Of a DNA stretch of 64,000 bases, positions 53,766 to 64,000 are shown piece by piece. The notes beneath the pieces are model-generated. The model had not been told where the DNA came from and did no database searches. It saw nothing but the letters and a program-made list of their open reading frames with translations. A program made the position numbers and the translations under genes. Source of the DNA: Erythrophleum ivorense (taxonomy: Eukaryota > Streptophyta > Magnoliopsida > Fabales > Fabaceae); contig JAIUCV010000101.1 in the NCBI GenBank assembly GCA_026724425.1, forward strand, positions 248,001-312,000, written 5' to 3'. Each line of letters opens with the position of its first letter. The first letter of the stretch is position 1.

Positions 53766-56622
53766 ATGTCGACCCACAAGCTCAATTACACTGTACTTCA
53801 ATCCCTCCTTCCTTCTTCGTTCCACTCTGATTTCTTCTGCTTTCCTTGTAATTTCACTCCGTGGTTCATGAATTGGCTTTTGCGTGTTTTAAAAATCTCC
53901 CTGCTGTTTATTTTCTCGTCTTCAATTTGGGATTTTTCGAAAGCAATCCCAAATGGATTATTTTCGTCTCAAAGCTTGTGTTTTTGGATTTTTTTTTTTG
54001 GCAGGATTCCATTGGAAATGGAGATGCAAACAGTACATGCTCAAACCCAGAAAATGGTTTCAGTGATTTGTCATCACTTGCTCAATCAGAGAAGGCTGTT
54101 CAGGAGCTTCTTATTCAGCAGACTCCTATGCAGGCGACAGATGACCATCTGATTGAGTTTTCAGAGGCTTTGAGAAGTAAGCTTTGGAGATATTTGAAAA
54201 CAAAAAGCTTCATGCTTTGTATCTTTTTGTCCTTGGGAGGGCTTACTTTTAAGGCTGTTGTTCCATATCTGTTGTAGCTGTTGCAAAGGCTCTTAGAGGA
54301 TCTGCTGAAGGAAAGGCATTGGCTCAAGCTGAGGCTGCTGAATGGAAGCGAAGATATGAGCTGGAGAGGTCCAAGAACCTTGTGTTGCTCCATAAAGGTT
54401 GGTTTTCTACTAACTTAAAAACGGCTGTTTCAGATTTCTGCTTAACTAACTTCAAAATGATCCATTTCGAATGACATAACTTGTGGCTTGTTTCACAGAA
54501 CCGTCAAATGGAGTGTGTGCTGATGAATTCAATAGCCAAGGGATGGATCACACAGCCAAGTCTCCGCGGCTTCATGTCCAGGAGAACGGTAAATCGGGAA
54601 GGTATTCCATGGAACGTATTTGCGCTCATGAAGTGCTACAAGATGGTGAATCCAACAGTCCTAACAACAAATTGAAGAGAAAGGTAAATATACACTTAAT
54701 TGTTGCTAGATATATCATCTTGTACTTTTTTTTTGTAGTTAATCTTGGATTGGACTTGCACATTCTATCATTAGACGCAAAACACATGATTTTGATGAAT
54801 ACTGTTCCTTATAGAGCTCCTTAAGTATCCTCACATTTTGCTGTATCCCAATACTCTTGCATTCAAAGCTGGCTGCGATAGTCCTTAACCACCTATAGCA
54901 AGAACATATCTCCTGTGCACTTGAGGTTTGCATGTGGTGTAAAAATCTGTTTAAACCTGGGTGCAGGCATCATTTAAGCTTTCATGGGGATGCAAGGGAC
55001 AGGCTAATGATCAACACAAGAAAGAAATCGTCTCCTTTGAGAGAGGCAATATCACAACAGCAGACCGCAGTAGTAAACAGGTAGGGCTCTCTGCATTTAC
55101 ACCTTAGGGAAAAATATATGCTGCGGTGTTACTCGCAGTTGCTTCTTAGTAAGGTGTTATGCAGACTAACACAGACAAGTTTCTAATTTCAGATTTCACT
55201 GACATGGGAGAGCAATCCACAGAATGTGATTATTTTCACTAAACCTAACTCAACTTCTGTACGAGTTCTCTCTGTGGAAATGGTCAGGTCAGTATCTAGT
55301 TTCAGTCATTCTCTCTGAGTTTCTGTTGGAAGGTGAAAAGTGTTGGCAGTAATCATATTTTGATGGTTCTGTTTCCACTTTCAGATGGCTGAGGGATCAG
55401 AAAGGACTAAATGTTTATGTGGAACCACGAGTAAAGGCAGAGCTTTTATCAGAATCAAGTTCCTTCGACTTCGTACAGACTTGGGAAGATGGTAAGATAT
55501 GATTATGCATAGCCTTCAGATTGTTCTCTGGATCCAAAGCTCCAGCTTACAGCATTGTAAGCTCATTAGTAAGTGATAATTTGTTAATGCAGACAAGGAA
55601 ATTTCACTTCTACACCCAAAGGTTGACCTTGTTATAACTCTTGGTGGGGATGGTACAGTTCTATGGGTAAAGTCAAATCTGACTCCTAAGTTTATACATC
55701 ATTTTTATATAATATCACACAAAACAATCTAACATGGAACATCTTTAATGGTTTTACAGGCAGCGTCGATGTTTAAAGGACCAGTGCCTCCAATTGTTCC
55801 ATTTTCCATGGGATCTCTAGGATTCATGACTCCTTTCCGTATCCTTTCATCTTTACTTTTTAACAGTTTTATAAATTTCATTTGAATTAGCAGCATTATC
55901 TGTCACTAGAACTTTTCTTTAACTTTGATCTTCAGACAGCGAACAGTACCGAGAATGTCTTGAAGCGGTTTTGAGGGGTCCAATCAGTATAACACTACGA
56001 CACAGGTTGCAGTGTCACATCATCAGAGATAAAGCAAGGCATGACTACGAGACAGAAGAGAATATGCTTGTTCTGAACGAAGTCACCATTGACCGTGGGA
56101 TCTCTTCTTACCTCACTAACCTCGAATGCTACTGCGACAACTCATTTGTCACATGCGTGCAAGGCGACGGACTTATACTATCTACAACATCTGGTAGCAC
56201 CGCTTATTCACTCGCAGCTGGAGGCTCAATGGTCCATCCACAGGTAATATGGCGGTAACAACTATTGGCATTTTCAGATCATGGACCGTATTCTAAAGTT
56301 AATGTTTTTGCAGGTTCCTGGGATCTTGTTCACGCCTATCTGTCCTCATTCACTGTCGTTCCGGCCACTGATATTACCGGACCATGTGACAGTGAGAGTG
56401 CAAGTGCCATTCAACAGCAGAAGCTCTGCGTGGGTATCGTTTGATGGGAAAGGCCGGAAACAGCTTGAAGCAGGGGATGCGCTAGTGTGTAGCATGGCAC
56501 CATGGCCTGTCTCAACGGCTTGTCAAGTCGAATCCACTAATGACTTCCTACGCAGCATCCACGACGGTCTTCACTGGAACCTAAGAAAGACTCAATCTGC
56601 TGACGGCCCTCGTGACACTTGA
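53766..56622 (+). CDS. NADK1: NAD kinase, cytosolic type
   Basis: Phosphorylates NAD to NADP. Exons 2-11 keep one frame: 54005-54176, 54278-54397, 54499-54683, 54967-55080, 55193-55287, 55385-55491, 55593-55666, 55760-55838, 55936-56243, 56314-56622. Exon 1 begins at 53766 and encodes about 21 residues like those of At3g21070. The catalytic domain has the ATP-binding GGDG motif (LGGDGTVLWAASMFKGP), the LNEVTIDRG motif and the Gly-rich QGDGLILSTTSGSTAYSLAA. The N-terminal 200 residues are the plant-specific extension with a coiled coil. The problem is exon 1: the expected junction after CACTCT is followed by GATTTC, not GT, and nearby GT donors either shift the frame or give a stop. A GA donor, another start, or a first-exon change must be involved. 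Confidence 0.88.
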
Positions 56623-57108
56623 ACAAGTTTCACAAACGTTTTCGCTTTCACTTCTAAATTACATACACATAGTCCATACATCTCTATCTATCTATTTATC
56701 TGTATGCATATGGATAAAGATGTAAAAGAAAGTGATGGGTTCCACAAGAGAATCTATTATGTATCCATCGTTGGGTGTAAAGGACATGTGTAGTACATAG
56801 CTGCTATGACCCATAATTCTGTTGATGCTATCACTCAAATTTAATGAATCAAAGAAATTTCTGTCACCAATTCCAAACTCTAAAAGTTGTCTTTTATAAC
56901 GGCTTTACGCTTAAATATAAGCTAACTACTAGTACATCATTTCCTATCGTGTGCTTATCCCAATTTGATTAAGCGCAAAGCTGTGTCGTGGTAGAGAAGA
57001 ACACATCATTACCTGCAACCAACACATTCAAATAAAAATAAATCAACCCATGTCCTCGCTTGCTTTTATCTTTTTGCATAAATAAAGATTAGGAGTAGAC
57101 TTACTTCG
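56623..57108. other. Convergent spacer NADK1-RBL
   Basis: The 3' UTRs of the two convergent genes. Nothing else is recognised. Confidence 0.5.
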
Positions 57109-59184
57109 TTAATAATATGCATCATCATCATCACCATTTACACTGTCATCGATTTCTTGATCGACCACTGGTCTTTTCGCTCGTACTGTTCTCACTGACC
57201 CTTTTAATGGCTTTGCCTTCTCTGCCTGAAGCTCCATGCCTTTCTCCGATGGTTTTCTCTTTCTCTTTCCTCGTGTTTCACCCATTTCTTCTACAATAGA
57301 CAGCCAAATGCATTAGTAAAGAAAGCATCCAAATCTGTGGCATAACACATCATGCATCCATCCACAGTACTAATCTACAGACCAGACCTCATTCAGACAA
57401 ACTAATGCTATTAATGAGTGAATTTATCCTCATATGAAGCTATTACTCTGATATTTCTCACCTCCTTGTGGACTTGATGCATGTTCAGCCCCATGTCCAT
57501 TCTGAACAGCCTCTTCAAAAGCAGGAGATGCAGATATATGAGCTTCGATCAACTTTATGTTGTCTTGCTGCTCATTTGTATCTGGGATCGGTTCAGCTGG
57601 AAGGTAGCGTAGTTCCTCGACTGACATATCCGAATCGCTGAAAGCATCCTTTTCCACTGTCTCTATGTCAACTTCTTCATCTTCATTAACATCTGATACT
57701 TTCACCTACACGCATATACAACCACATATATTCAGGAAAACATGTGAAATGAAAGACAATAGAGAATCCTCCCGCATCTATCTATTCAATTTCTCACCTT
57801 TTCTGTTTCAGGTATCAGATCGAATTCATCTTCCCGTTCCACATACTCTTCGTTCTCCTCAAGCTCCTTGAAATCAGGAGCAAATGCACTCCAGTTCTCT
57901 GTGTAATCTTTTGCCCAAATGTATACCAGACCAGCCAAGGAAACAGAGACAATTATGGGATGAACAGGATGCCAAGCTAGATCAATCAACGCTTCTTTCG
58001 GACCTTCCAATATTTTCACAAGATGCCCCGCTCGATCCCATATGTAGATCTTATGTTCTCCTTTGCATGCAGAGCCCCCAATTACCCACTCACCGTCACC
58101 ACTGAAACAAGGCGCTTTCCAATGCATTTTGGTAACTGAATCTTGAAACTCCCTGTTGAGCTTCAAGCATTCTGAGCCAACAGCCTTCATTTTCTCAACA
58201 CCGTCACCAGCAACCTCATTTTTGCTCTTAACCAAGTCCTCGAGGGATCTAAGCACATTTTTCGCTGGGAGGAGATTATCATATATCCTGATGGTGCGAT
58301 CGTGTGAATTCGTGAGAAGAAACTTCCCGTTCCTGCTAAACACTATGTTTTTCACTGGTGCCCCGCCAACCACAGGAACCAAAGCAAGAACTCGAACAGT
58401 TTTATAATCTATTATGAGTATCTCTCCTTTGGAGTTTCCTATGTAAACAAGATCCCCACACTTGTTAAAGCATGCCGCAGCTGGAGAGAAAGGAGGACCT
58501 GACTCGGGGCATTTACTGCGTTGCGGAGGAGCTAACACATCTGGCATCTCAGGCACAGCGACCGGAAGCAAAGTTGTACAACCAATGTCAAAGTCGACTA
58601 TCATCGGAGCAGATGAGAGCGGGCACGCCAGGCAAAGAGAAGGTGAGGTCAAGCCAGGGTTTAAGCGAGCGTGCAACGGAGTCTGCTGAAGAATCGTCCG
58701 AGCAATCTTCTCTCCCGTATTGACATCCCAAAGCGTTAATGACTTATCTGCAGCTGATACAAGCAATCGGTGCCCATATTTTGACCAGGAAACGCTTGTG
58801 ATTGCAGCACAACAATCCTTATCACGAATCTCCTTTGCGATTCCCCTAGTTTCGAAATCCCAGATCACACAGCCTCCATCCGCACATCCAGCTAACGAAA
58901 CCAACAATGCAAGATACATCACTGTGTGTGCTATTCATGCAAGAGAAGAAGCGACCGGAGATGCAATTGGGGAAAAAAAAAAAATTACCTGCGAGAAGAG
59001 AACCACGGTGATTGAAAGCAACACATTTGATGACTCCATGCTCTAAATATTCTTCAATCACCTCCGGAAAATCTCCTTGCAATGGATCTACACAGAAAAG
59101 TGAATAAATAAACACTGCTGTTGAATAAGATTGAGAAAGAAAGCAGAACTGGGAATCGAGCTCACCTATGATAGGAGCATTCAT
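57109..59184 (-). CDS. RBL: RbBP5-like WD40 subunit of COMPASS
   Basis: Five exons on the minus strand keep one frame: 59184-59166, 59087-58989, 58891-57798, 57705-57462, 57290-57109, giving 545 residues. Residues 1-330 hold a WD40 propeller in the RbBP5/Swd1 pattern (VIKCVAFNHRGSLLA, GGCVIWDFETR, DKSLTLWDVNTG, DRTIRIYDNLLP, GLVYIWAKD). Next comes the acidic region with EENEEYVEREDEFD and AFSDSDMSVEELRYLPAEP, which in RbBP5 contacts ASH2 and the SET subunit. The C-terminus is basic. It matches RbBP5-LIKE (At3g21060), a core subunit of the H3K4 methyltransferase complexes acting in the nucleus. Exon 1 encodes only MNAPII plus one base, so the start depends on this very short exon. The following frame makes it convincing. 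Confidence 0.92.
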
Positions 59185-59992
59185 ATTCTCTTGTTGGTTT
59201 TTCTGAGGGAGTGTGCAAACTGAATGACTGCACAGCCCACCGAAATTAGGGTTTCTACGACACGGCGATGATAGCCAACTAATCTAGATAAGGTTTCTAA
59301 GAGCCGTGAACTACAATGGAACTGGAGAAATTAGGTTTATCAATCTCTTTACTTGATTTCTCCCAAGACAAATGTAATTTGAGATCGACAAAAACCTTCG
59401 AAGTTGAGGAAAACTCAAGTTAAAATCGTGAAGAAGCTTCTGTTTCTGAAGGATTTGATAGCGAAGATGAAGAAACTTGAGAGAGCGAACGCAGTGGAAG
59501 AGCGATTAACGGAGTTAATCAACGGTGGGCTTTAAAACAGTATTTTATAATTCGAGTTTAGGCGTATATATTGCTCGGTCTCATTATCTAATTCTGTATT
59601 TGACATAATAAAGATCATACACAGACTACATACAAGTATACAACACAAGCCCAAAGATGGCTTTTAGCCTTTTACTGTTACGATTTATATGATGTCGTGT
59701 CGATTATATTCGTGAGTAACATGGACCCACATGTGGACTGCACAACAAAAATATCATGGATGTCATGGTTCTTCTCAACAAAGGTAAATAAACGACACGT
59801 GGCAACAAGCCATTTGCACAAAATCATATTTGGATAAGGAAATGGATCATTTCGCCACAAACTCGATCCGTTCCACAAACTCAAATGACCACAAACTTGT
59901 TAAAACACATTCCATCATCTCACAAGCATCACCCGAGAGCTAACGAGCGAGAGAGTAGAATCATATCATAGAATTCAATCATCTAGCAAGAA
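59185..59992. promoter_or_regulatory. Divergent promoter region RBL-PSBTN
   Basis: An 800-base divergent intergenic region. The RBL leader fills the left part. On the PSBTN side are a G-box CACGTGGC at 59796-59803 and an I-box GGATAAGG at 59832-59839, 155-200 bases before the PSBTN start. This pair is typical of light-regulated photosynthesis promoters. No clear TATA box is seen for PSBTN. Confidence 0.55.
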
Positions 59993-60310
59993 ATGGCGTC
60001 GATGACCATGACAGCTACATTCCTCCCGGCAGTCGCTAAGCTTCCTTCGACCACCGGTGGACGAAGACTCTCGGTGGTCAGAGCCTCAACGAGCGAGAAC
60101 ACAACCAGCTTACAAGTCAAGGCCAAGGAGGAAAAGAGCAGCACCACAATGAGGAGGGACCTAATGTTCACGGCTGCAGCTGCGGCGGTTTGTTCCTTGG
60201 CTAAGGTAGCCATGGCGGACGAGGAGCCCAAGAGAGGGACAGAGGCGGCTAAGAAGAAATACGCTCAAGTTTGTGTCACAATGCCTACGGCCAAGATCTG
60301 CCGCTACTGA
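59993..60310 (+). CDS. PSBTN: Photosystem II 5-kDa protein PsbTn
   Basis: Single-exon gene of 105 residues for a small lumenal subunit of photosystem II. Residues 1-50 are a Ser/Thr-rich chloroplast transit peptide. Residues 54-75 are a thylakoid-transfer signal with a twin arginine (TTMRRDLMFTAAAAAVCSLA) ending in AMA. Cleavage there leaves a mature protein of 30 residues with Cys94 and Cys103, which form a disulfide in PsbTn structures as I recall. It matches At3g21055. A fragment of its 3' end is repeated at 62886-63010. Confidence 0.94.
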   Translation: MASMTMTATFLPAVAKLPSTTGGRRLSVVRASTSENTTSLQVKAKEEKSSTTMRRDLMFTAAAAAVCSLAKVAMADEEPKRGTEAAKKKYAQVCVTMPTAKICRY

Positions 60311-60665
60311 TTCCAACAAATCCACCTTTCATGTCTCTCTCTCTCTCTCTTTCAATTTCGGTAAATTTTCTCAATTAAGTTTGGTATGTAACCATATATT
60401 TGATCAGTTTACTAAGAAACCTCTTTCATATTTCTACTAGAATTCGTTTCACAAAACCAATGCATAGTCGATACAAAGTAGCTTCCGAAAACTAGATTAA
60501 AATAACCAAACCGTTCTAGGTTAAAAGACCAACACTAATTCATACTGCAGTAGCAGAAAATGAACGAAGAAACTGAAAACTGAAGAACCAAACTAACAAG
60601 ACTGATATGTCCACCTGAAGACTAAGCCTACTAAGTGAATAGCAGCTAACTAAGAGGTGAGACTA
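60311..60665. other. Convergent spacer PSBTN-gag-like gene
   Basis: PSBTN 3' UTR and the 3' side of the gag-like gene, including a (CT)n run near 60333-60350. No long terminal repeat or other gene is seen. Confidence 0.5.
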
Positions 60666-62399
60666 TTAACCTTCAATCACCTGAAAACGCAGAGCTAAGC
60701 CTCTCTCTTCCCATCCGGTTTTAGCAAAAACTTTCCCAGTCTCCTCCTTAATAGTGCATCCACCAGCTTCCATCGTCACTGTGTACCCTCCCGATGTAAT
60801 CTGACCAACACTCAACACGTTTCTGTTGATCCGAGGAACGAAAAGCACATTCTTGATCGTCTTCTTCACCCCATTCATCATGATACTGACATCACCTTTC
60901 CCTACCGCCATGATAACCCGTCCTCCCGCCAGCAAAACCTTACCCCTGTACGTTCTGTCTAGAGTCGTGAAAAGCTTGGCATGTGGAGTCATGTGATTCG
61001 AGGCATTGGTGTATATCATCCACATATCTTCATCAAATGTGAAACCACCAATCGTCACCGCTAACATCAAATGCACAGGTTCCGGAGCTTGTGTGGCCGC
61101 CTGTTGCTGATTCCTTCCGCTACTGCAATGTCTTGCATAGTGCCCTCTTTCTCCACATTGATGGCATTTGCCATTAAATTGCCTGGCTCCTCCACTCGAG
61201 TTCCTTGCCATGGGGTTGTAATAGCAGTCTTGTGTGTTGTGATTGTACTTCTCGCACAATCCACACCACAGCTGCTCAGACTTGGCTTTCTTAAGACTCA
61301 TATAGGAATCCTTCATCATGTGAGGCATAGCATATGGATGATCTCCAAACTGATCAAGAATATCAATAAGATCTTCACGAGTCATATCCGGAAGATCCAT
61401 CAACTCCTTCAACAACGGAATTGCGTCATCGTATTCCCATGACAATGAGGTCAACAGCTTCACGATAACCTCATCATCGGATTTCTCAATCCCTAAATCG
61501 CCCAACCGTTCAAGGAAATCCACAACTCTCCCCAAGTAAATATCCATCGGTTCTCCGTCGTACATTCTAAGATCTTCGAACTCCTTCTCTAACCTAATGG
61601 GGTTGTAACAGCAGTCTTCTTCTTTGTGATTGTACTTGTCGCACAATCCACAATACATCTCCTCAGCGATGGCTTTCTTGAGACTTACACAGAAATCCTT
61701 CACCATGTGAGGCATATCTTTTGGAGGATCTCCATATCGTTCATACATAGTAAGCAGATCTCTAGAAGTCATATATGGCATCTCCATGAACTCATTCAAC
61801 ACGGGAATCGCATCATCGTATTCCCATGACAATGAGGTCAAGAGCTTCCTGACAACCTCGTCATCGGACTTCTCAATCCCTGAGATACGGAGCCGATCAA
61901 GGATATCCATAACTCTCACCAAGTAAATTTCCATCGTTTCTCCGTAATGCATTCTAAGATTCTCGAATTCCTTCTCTAATCTACGAGGTTTCGCTTCTTC
62001 GTTACCTTTTTTGAGCAAATCCCAAAGCTCCTTGGCCGAAGCAGCCGAGACAGTGTTTCTGAAAGCCGATTCCGTGAGAGAAGATTGCATTATTTTGAGC
62101 GCTTTTATGTCTTTGATCACACGATTTCTCCATTGCGCAAGTTCTTCGGCCTTGATAGTCGCTGCTAACTCTGGAATCTTCGTTGGATCCGGCGACACTC
62201 CGTTTACAACAACATCCCAAACTCCATTCTCCACTAGTCTTTTCTGCGCGATTGGAGCCCAGGTTTCATAGTTCAAGTCATCGGAAACAGCCATTTGTTT
62301 ATTAGCCGCCGCCATAGCCGCAAAACTTTCAGGGTTCCGATAAACCTTTGTTTTTTTTTCTCTGTATATTCTCTTGGAGCAAGGAAAGCGATTAAACAA
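60666..62399 (-). CDS. Ty1/copia Gag-derived protein, probably domesticated
   Basis: Open frame of 577 codons without introns. The likely start is the second ATG (62315, residue 29), because a TATA box at 62423-62430 would place transcription start near 62395. Residues 40-135 are the N-terminal part of the copia gag domain (YETWAPIAQKRLVENGVWDV). Residues 140-267 and 269-396 are two copies of one segment (RLEKEFENLRM / RLEKEFEDLRM, both with GIEKSDDEV and LLTSLSWEYDDAIP). Three CX2CX4HX4C zinc knuckles start at C250, C379 and C412. Residues 450-565 resemble the copia protease and pre-integrase region, but where active proteases have DSGA the sequence is YTNASNHM. The gene ends there: no integrase or reverse transcriptase and no LTRs. 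A. thaliana has gag-pol-related genes near this position (At3g20980-At3g21040, as I recall). Confidence 0.78.
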   Translation of the reverse strand: MFNRFPCSKRIYREKKTKVYRNPESFAAMAAANKQMAVSDDLNYETWAPIAQKRLVENGVWDVVVNGVSPDPTKIPELAATIKAEELAQWRNRVIKDIKALKIMQSSLTESAFRNTVSAASAKELWDLLKKGNEEAKPRRLEKEFENLRMHYGETMEIYLVRVMDILDRLRISGIEKSDDEVVRKLLTSLSWEYDDAIPVLNEFMEMPYMTSRDLLTMYERYGDPPKDMPHMVKDFCVSLKKAIAEEMYCGLCDKYNHKEEDCCYNPIRLEKEFEDLRMYDGEPMDIYLGRVVDFLERLGDLGIEKSDDEVIVKLLTSLSWEYDDAIPLLKELMDLPDMTREDLIDILDQFGDHPYAMPHMMKDSYMSLKKAKSEQLWCGLCEKYNHNTQDCYYNPMARNSSGGARQFNGKCHQCGERGHYARHCSSGRNQQQAATQAPEPVHLMLAVTIGGFTFDEDMWMIYTNASNHMTPHAKLFTTLDRTYRGKVLLAGGRVIMAVGKGDVSIMMNGVKKTIKNVLFVPRINRNVLSVGQITSGGYTVTMEAGGCTIKEETGKVFAKTGWEERGLALRFQVIEG

Positions 62400-62885
62400 A
62401 TCCCTTTACACGGCTATTTAAGTATTTATACAGTGACATTACCCCTAACCGTGCGCCCTAAAGATACAATTTTTAACAAACCAACTGAGCAGTGGCTCGG
62501 TTTTGGTTCTATTCTTGGTTCGGTTTAACGCAATCAGAGAATGTATAATATAACGCCAAGGAAATTCGGTCAAGTATTCGGCTCGGTTCCTTCAGATGAG
62601 TGTTAATTTCATATGATAAAAATCCAAAACATTTCTATAATCAGGTTTGAGGAGTTTTTTCTGGTCCCGATATAATTGGGATGAGTTATTGCAAGGTAAA
62701 TCAATAAGGGTCAGGTCTAGTTTTGGTGGATTGATTCTGTTAAGTGATAAACCAACACTACACGCAAAAATTCTCTCCAGTCTCCACCGATGATCAACAA
62801 ATATTTGAGTCATCATTGCACTTTGTAAGATTTGTAACAATGAAAAACGTGATATTTATTTCTCTGTCCAACAAAGCATAGTAAA
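62400..62885. other. Promoter region of gag-like gene and spacer
   Basis: Contains the TATA box TATAAATA (minus strand, 62423-62430) of the gag-like gene and then unassigned DNA up to the PSBTN-tail copy. Confidence 0.5.
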
Positions 62886-63010
62886 TATGCCCAAGTTTGT
62901 ATCACAATGCCTAAGACCAAAATCTGCTATCACTGATTCAACAAACACCCTCATTTCCATGTCTATCTCTTTTCCATTTCGGTACATTTTCTCAAGTTTG
63001 GTCTGTGATC
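62886..63010 (+). repeat. Copy of PSBTN 3' end
   Basis: Repeats 60261-60395: the last 16 codons of PSBTN (YAQVCITMPKTKIC here) with the stop codon, and part of the 3' UTR (tttccatttcggtacattttctca-type). Same orientation as PSBTN, about 85% identity by eye. It has no transit peptide and is non-functional. Together with PSBTN it brackets the gag-like gene. Confidence 0.85.
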
Positions 63011-63015
63011 ATATA

Positions 63016-63110
63016 GGCCCTGTTCGTTTGATAATCGCTGCGACTGCGACTTCGACTGCGATTACGGCTGCGATTGCGATTTTGGGATCGCAGGATGTTG
63101 TTCGTTTGGC
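63016..63110. repeat. Possible hAT-type non-autonomous end
   Basis: Starts ggccctgttcgtttg, a form common at ends of plant hAT-like elements, followed by a TGCGAY-rich subterminal stretch (63045-63085). A second gttcgtttgg lies near 63100. No opposite end or 8-bp duplication could be fixed. Confidence 0.35.
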
Positions 63111-63120
63111 AGTCGTACTT

Positions 63121-63235
63121 ACTGGGATGAATTTCTTGGCCGACCGAGAGAATTAAGTTTTAGTGTGTCCCGGTAAACATGGGAACTCTAAGAGATTTTT
63201 CTTACACATTGTGGGAGTAGATGTACCGTCTGATT
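63121..63235 (+). pseudogene. F-box-associated domain relic
   Basis: Plus-strand relic reading GMNFLADREN, then a stop, then VLVCPGKHGN and FLHIVG, clearly from the C-terminal part of the F-box family at 13.6-17.1 kb, here inverted and 46 kb away. Confidence 0.75.
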
Positions 63236-64000
63236 GCTGATGGATCATCATGATGTACCGTCTGATTGCTCACTTCTCCTCAAGTACATAGTGAACTGTA
63301 GACCTAGCATTCGGATACTCGAGTCGGGTTCGGATCGGGTCCTTTCAGATCTGGGTTTTACGGGCATAAAAGTTTTATATCCAAATAGGAACCATTAATA
63401 ATTTCATTCGGGTTTTGGTCGGTTCTTCTCGAATCCGGGTTAATTTCGGATACTCAAATTTTAGTAATAAAATATAAAATTAAAATAAAAAAAATAATTA
63501 ATTTTAGATAAAATTGAGTTAAATTTTGTAAATCATATTAAATATTAACAAATATAAGCTAAAGATTTTCTGATATAATAGATCTTTTGGTTATTTTGTG
63601 CTAAATATAACTAATATATTTGGTTTATAATTGTAATTTTAAATATTTTGGTTATTTTAAAAGGAAATATATATAACTAAAATTTTTTAGGAATATAATT
63701 ATATTTTGGATATTTCGGGTACCGATTCAATTCTCGGTTCGATTCCAATTCAGTTTCGATTCTTTCGGGTATAGGAGTTTAGGATCCGTTCGAAAATTTG
63801 TGTCAGTCTCGATTCTGTTTGGTTCTTCGGGTCCGGTAAAATGCAAATGCCTAGTGAACTGAACGGAGACTTGAATTCGGTTCGGGATGACTATTTATTT
63901 TACTTCTTAAGGAAATCTTGAAATAAAAAATATGGTTAAATCTGGTTCAGTTTAATTGGATTGATTCGGTTAGGTGATTCATATTTTCCCAAACGGAAGC
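63236..64000. repeat. Dispersed repeat rich in TTCGGGT/GGTTCGG
   Basis: Two clusters (63320-63460 and 63710-63900) rich in tcgggt, ggttcgg and atttcggatac surround a very AT-rich core. The pattern resembles common non-autonomous elements of Brassicaceae, but borders could not be set. No gene is seen to the end of the window. Confidence 0.4.

Noticed and set aside
60666..62399. Active copia retrotransposon
   Set aside because: There are no LTRs, primer-binding site, integrase or reverse transcriptase within reach, and the protease active site is changed.
1..64000. CRISPR arrays, bacterial operons, rRNA or tRNA genes
   Set aside because: The minisatellites have no spacer/repeat regularity of CRISPR, the gene structure is eukaryotic, and I found no cloverleaf or rRNA sequence by eye.

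Overview
The window is plant nuclear DNA from a Brassicaceae species close to Arabidopsis: intron-rich genes with GT/AG borders, AT-rich spacers, and proteins I recognise as counterparts of consecutive A. thaliana chromosome 3 loci, read here in reverse TAIR order. From left to right they are MNS2 (At3g21160-like), BBX32 (At3g21150-like), a plastid FMN-binding split-barrel protein (At3g21140-like), F-box genes (At3g21130/21120-like), PUR7 (At3g21110-like), an RRM protein (At3g21100-like), ABCG15 (At3g21090-like), NADK1 (At3g21070-like), RBL (At3g21060-like) and PSBTN (At3g21055-like). Locus names come from memory of the proteins. No search was run, and the species itself is not determined.

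The collinear backbone is broken by four accessory blocks. (1) At 9.6-13.1 kb a 3.5-kb Mutator-like element sits inside an F-box relic, with a 9-bp target duplication. It keeps the start of a MuDR-type transposase gene, a DUF1985-like gene with one nonsense codon, and a dense array of the motif GACAGAYTT. (2) At 13.6-17.1 kb two F-box genes are frameshifted, with duplicated 3' ends. (3) At 19.6-26.5 kb a 6.9-kb element with terminal inverted repeats and a 9-bp target duplication lies between a kelch gene and PUR7. It carries a transposase ORF that lost its catalytic core in frame, a small GRF-type zinc-finger gene, an intact five-exon DUF1985 gene, and arrays of GTAWAACT in its non-coding parts. 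This layout resembles the Arabidopsis VANDAL elements whose VANC protein removes silencing from its own family through short repeated motifs, but the motif differs. (4) At 30.0-38.5 kb, between two direct copies of the PUR7 3' end, lie captured pieces: a complete DMP1-like gene, a piece of its usual neighbour (a DNase-I-like gene), an F-box relic, a putative 54-residue secreted cysteine-rich peptide gene, and an unrecognised two- to three-exon gene.

The right end (53.7-64 kb) holds NADK1, RBL and PSBTN, then a 577-codon intact gag-like ORF. It has a duplicated gag segment, three CCHC zinc knuckles and a protease-like domain without the catalytic Asp, and no reverse transcriptase or integrase. 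It looks like a domesticated Ty1/copia capsid gene. A second copy of the PSBTN tail, another F-box relic and AT-rich repeats follow it.

The backbone genes do unrelated housekeeping work: N-glycan trimming, light signalling, purine synthesis, lipid export, NADP supply, H3K4 methylation and photosystem II. The biologically striking parts are the two VANDAL-like elements with separate motif codes and the gag-derived gene.
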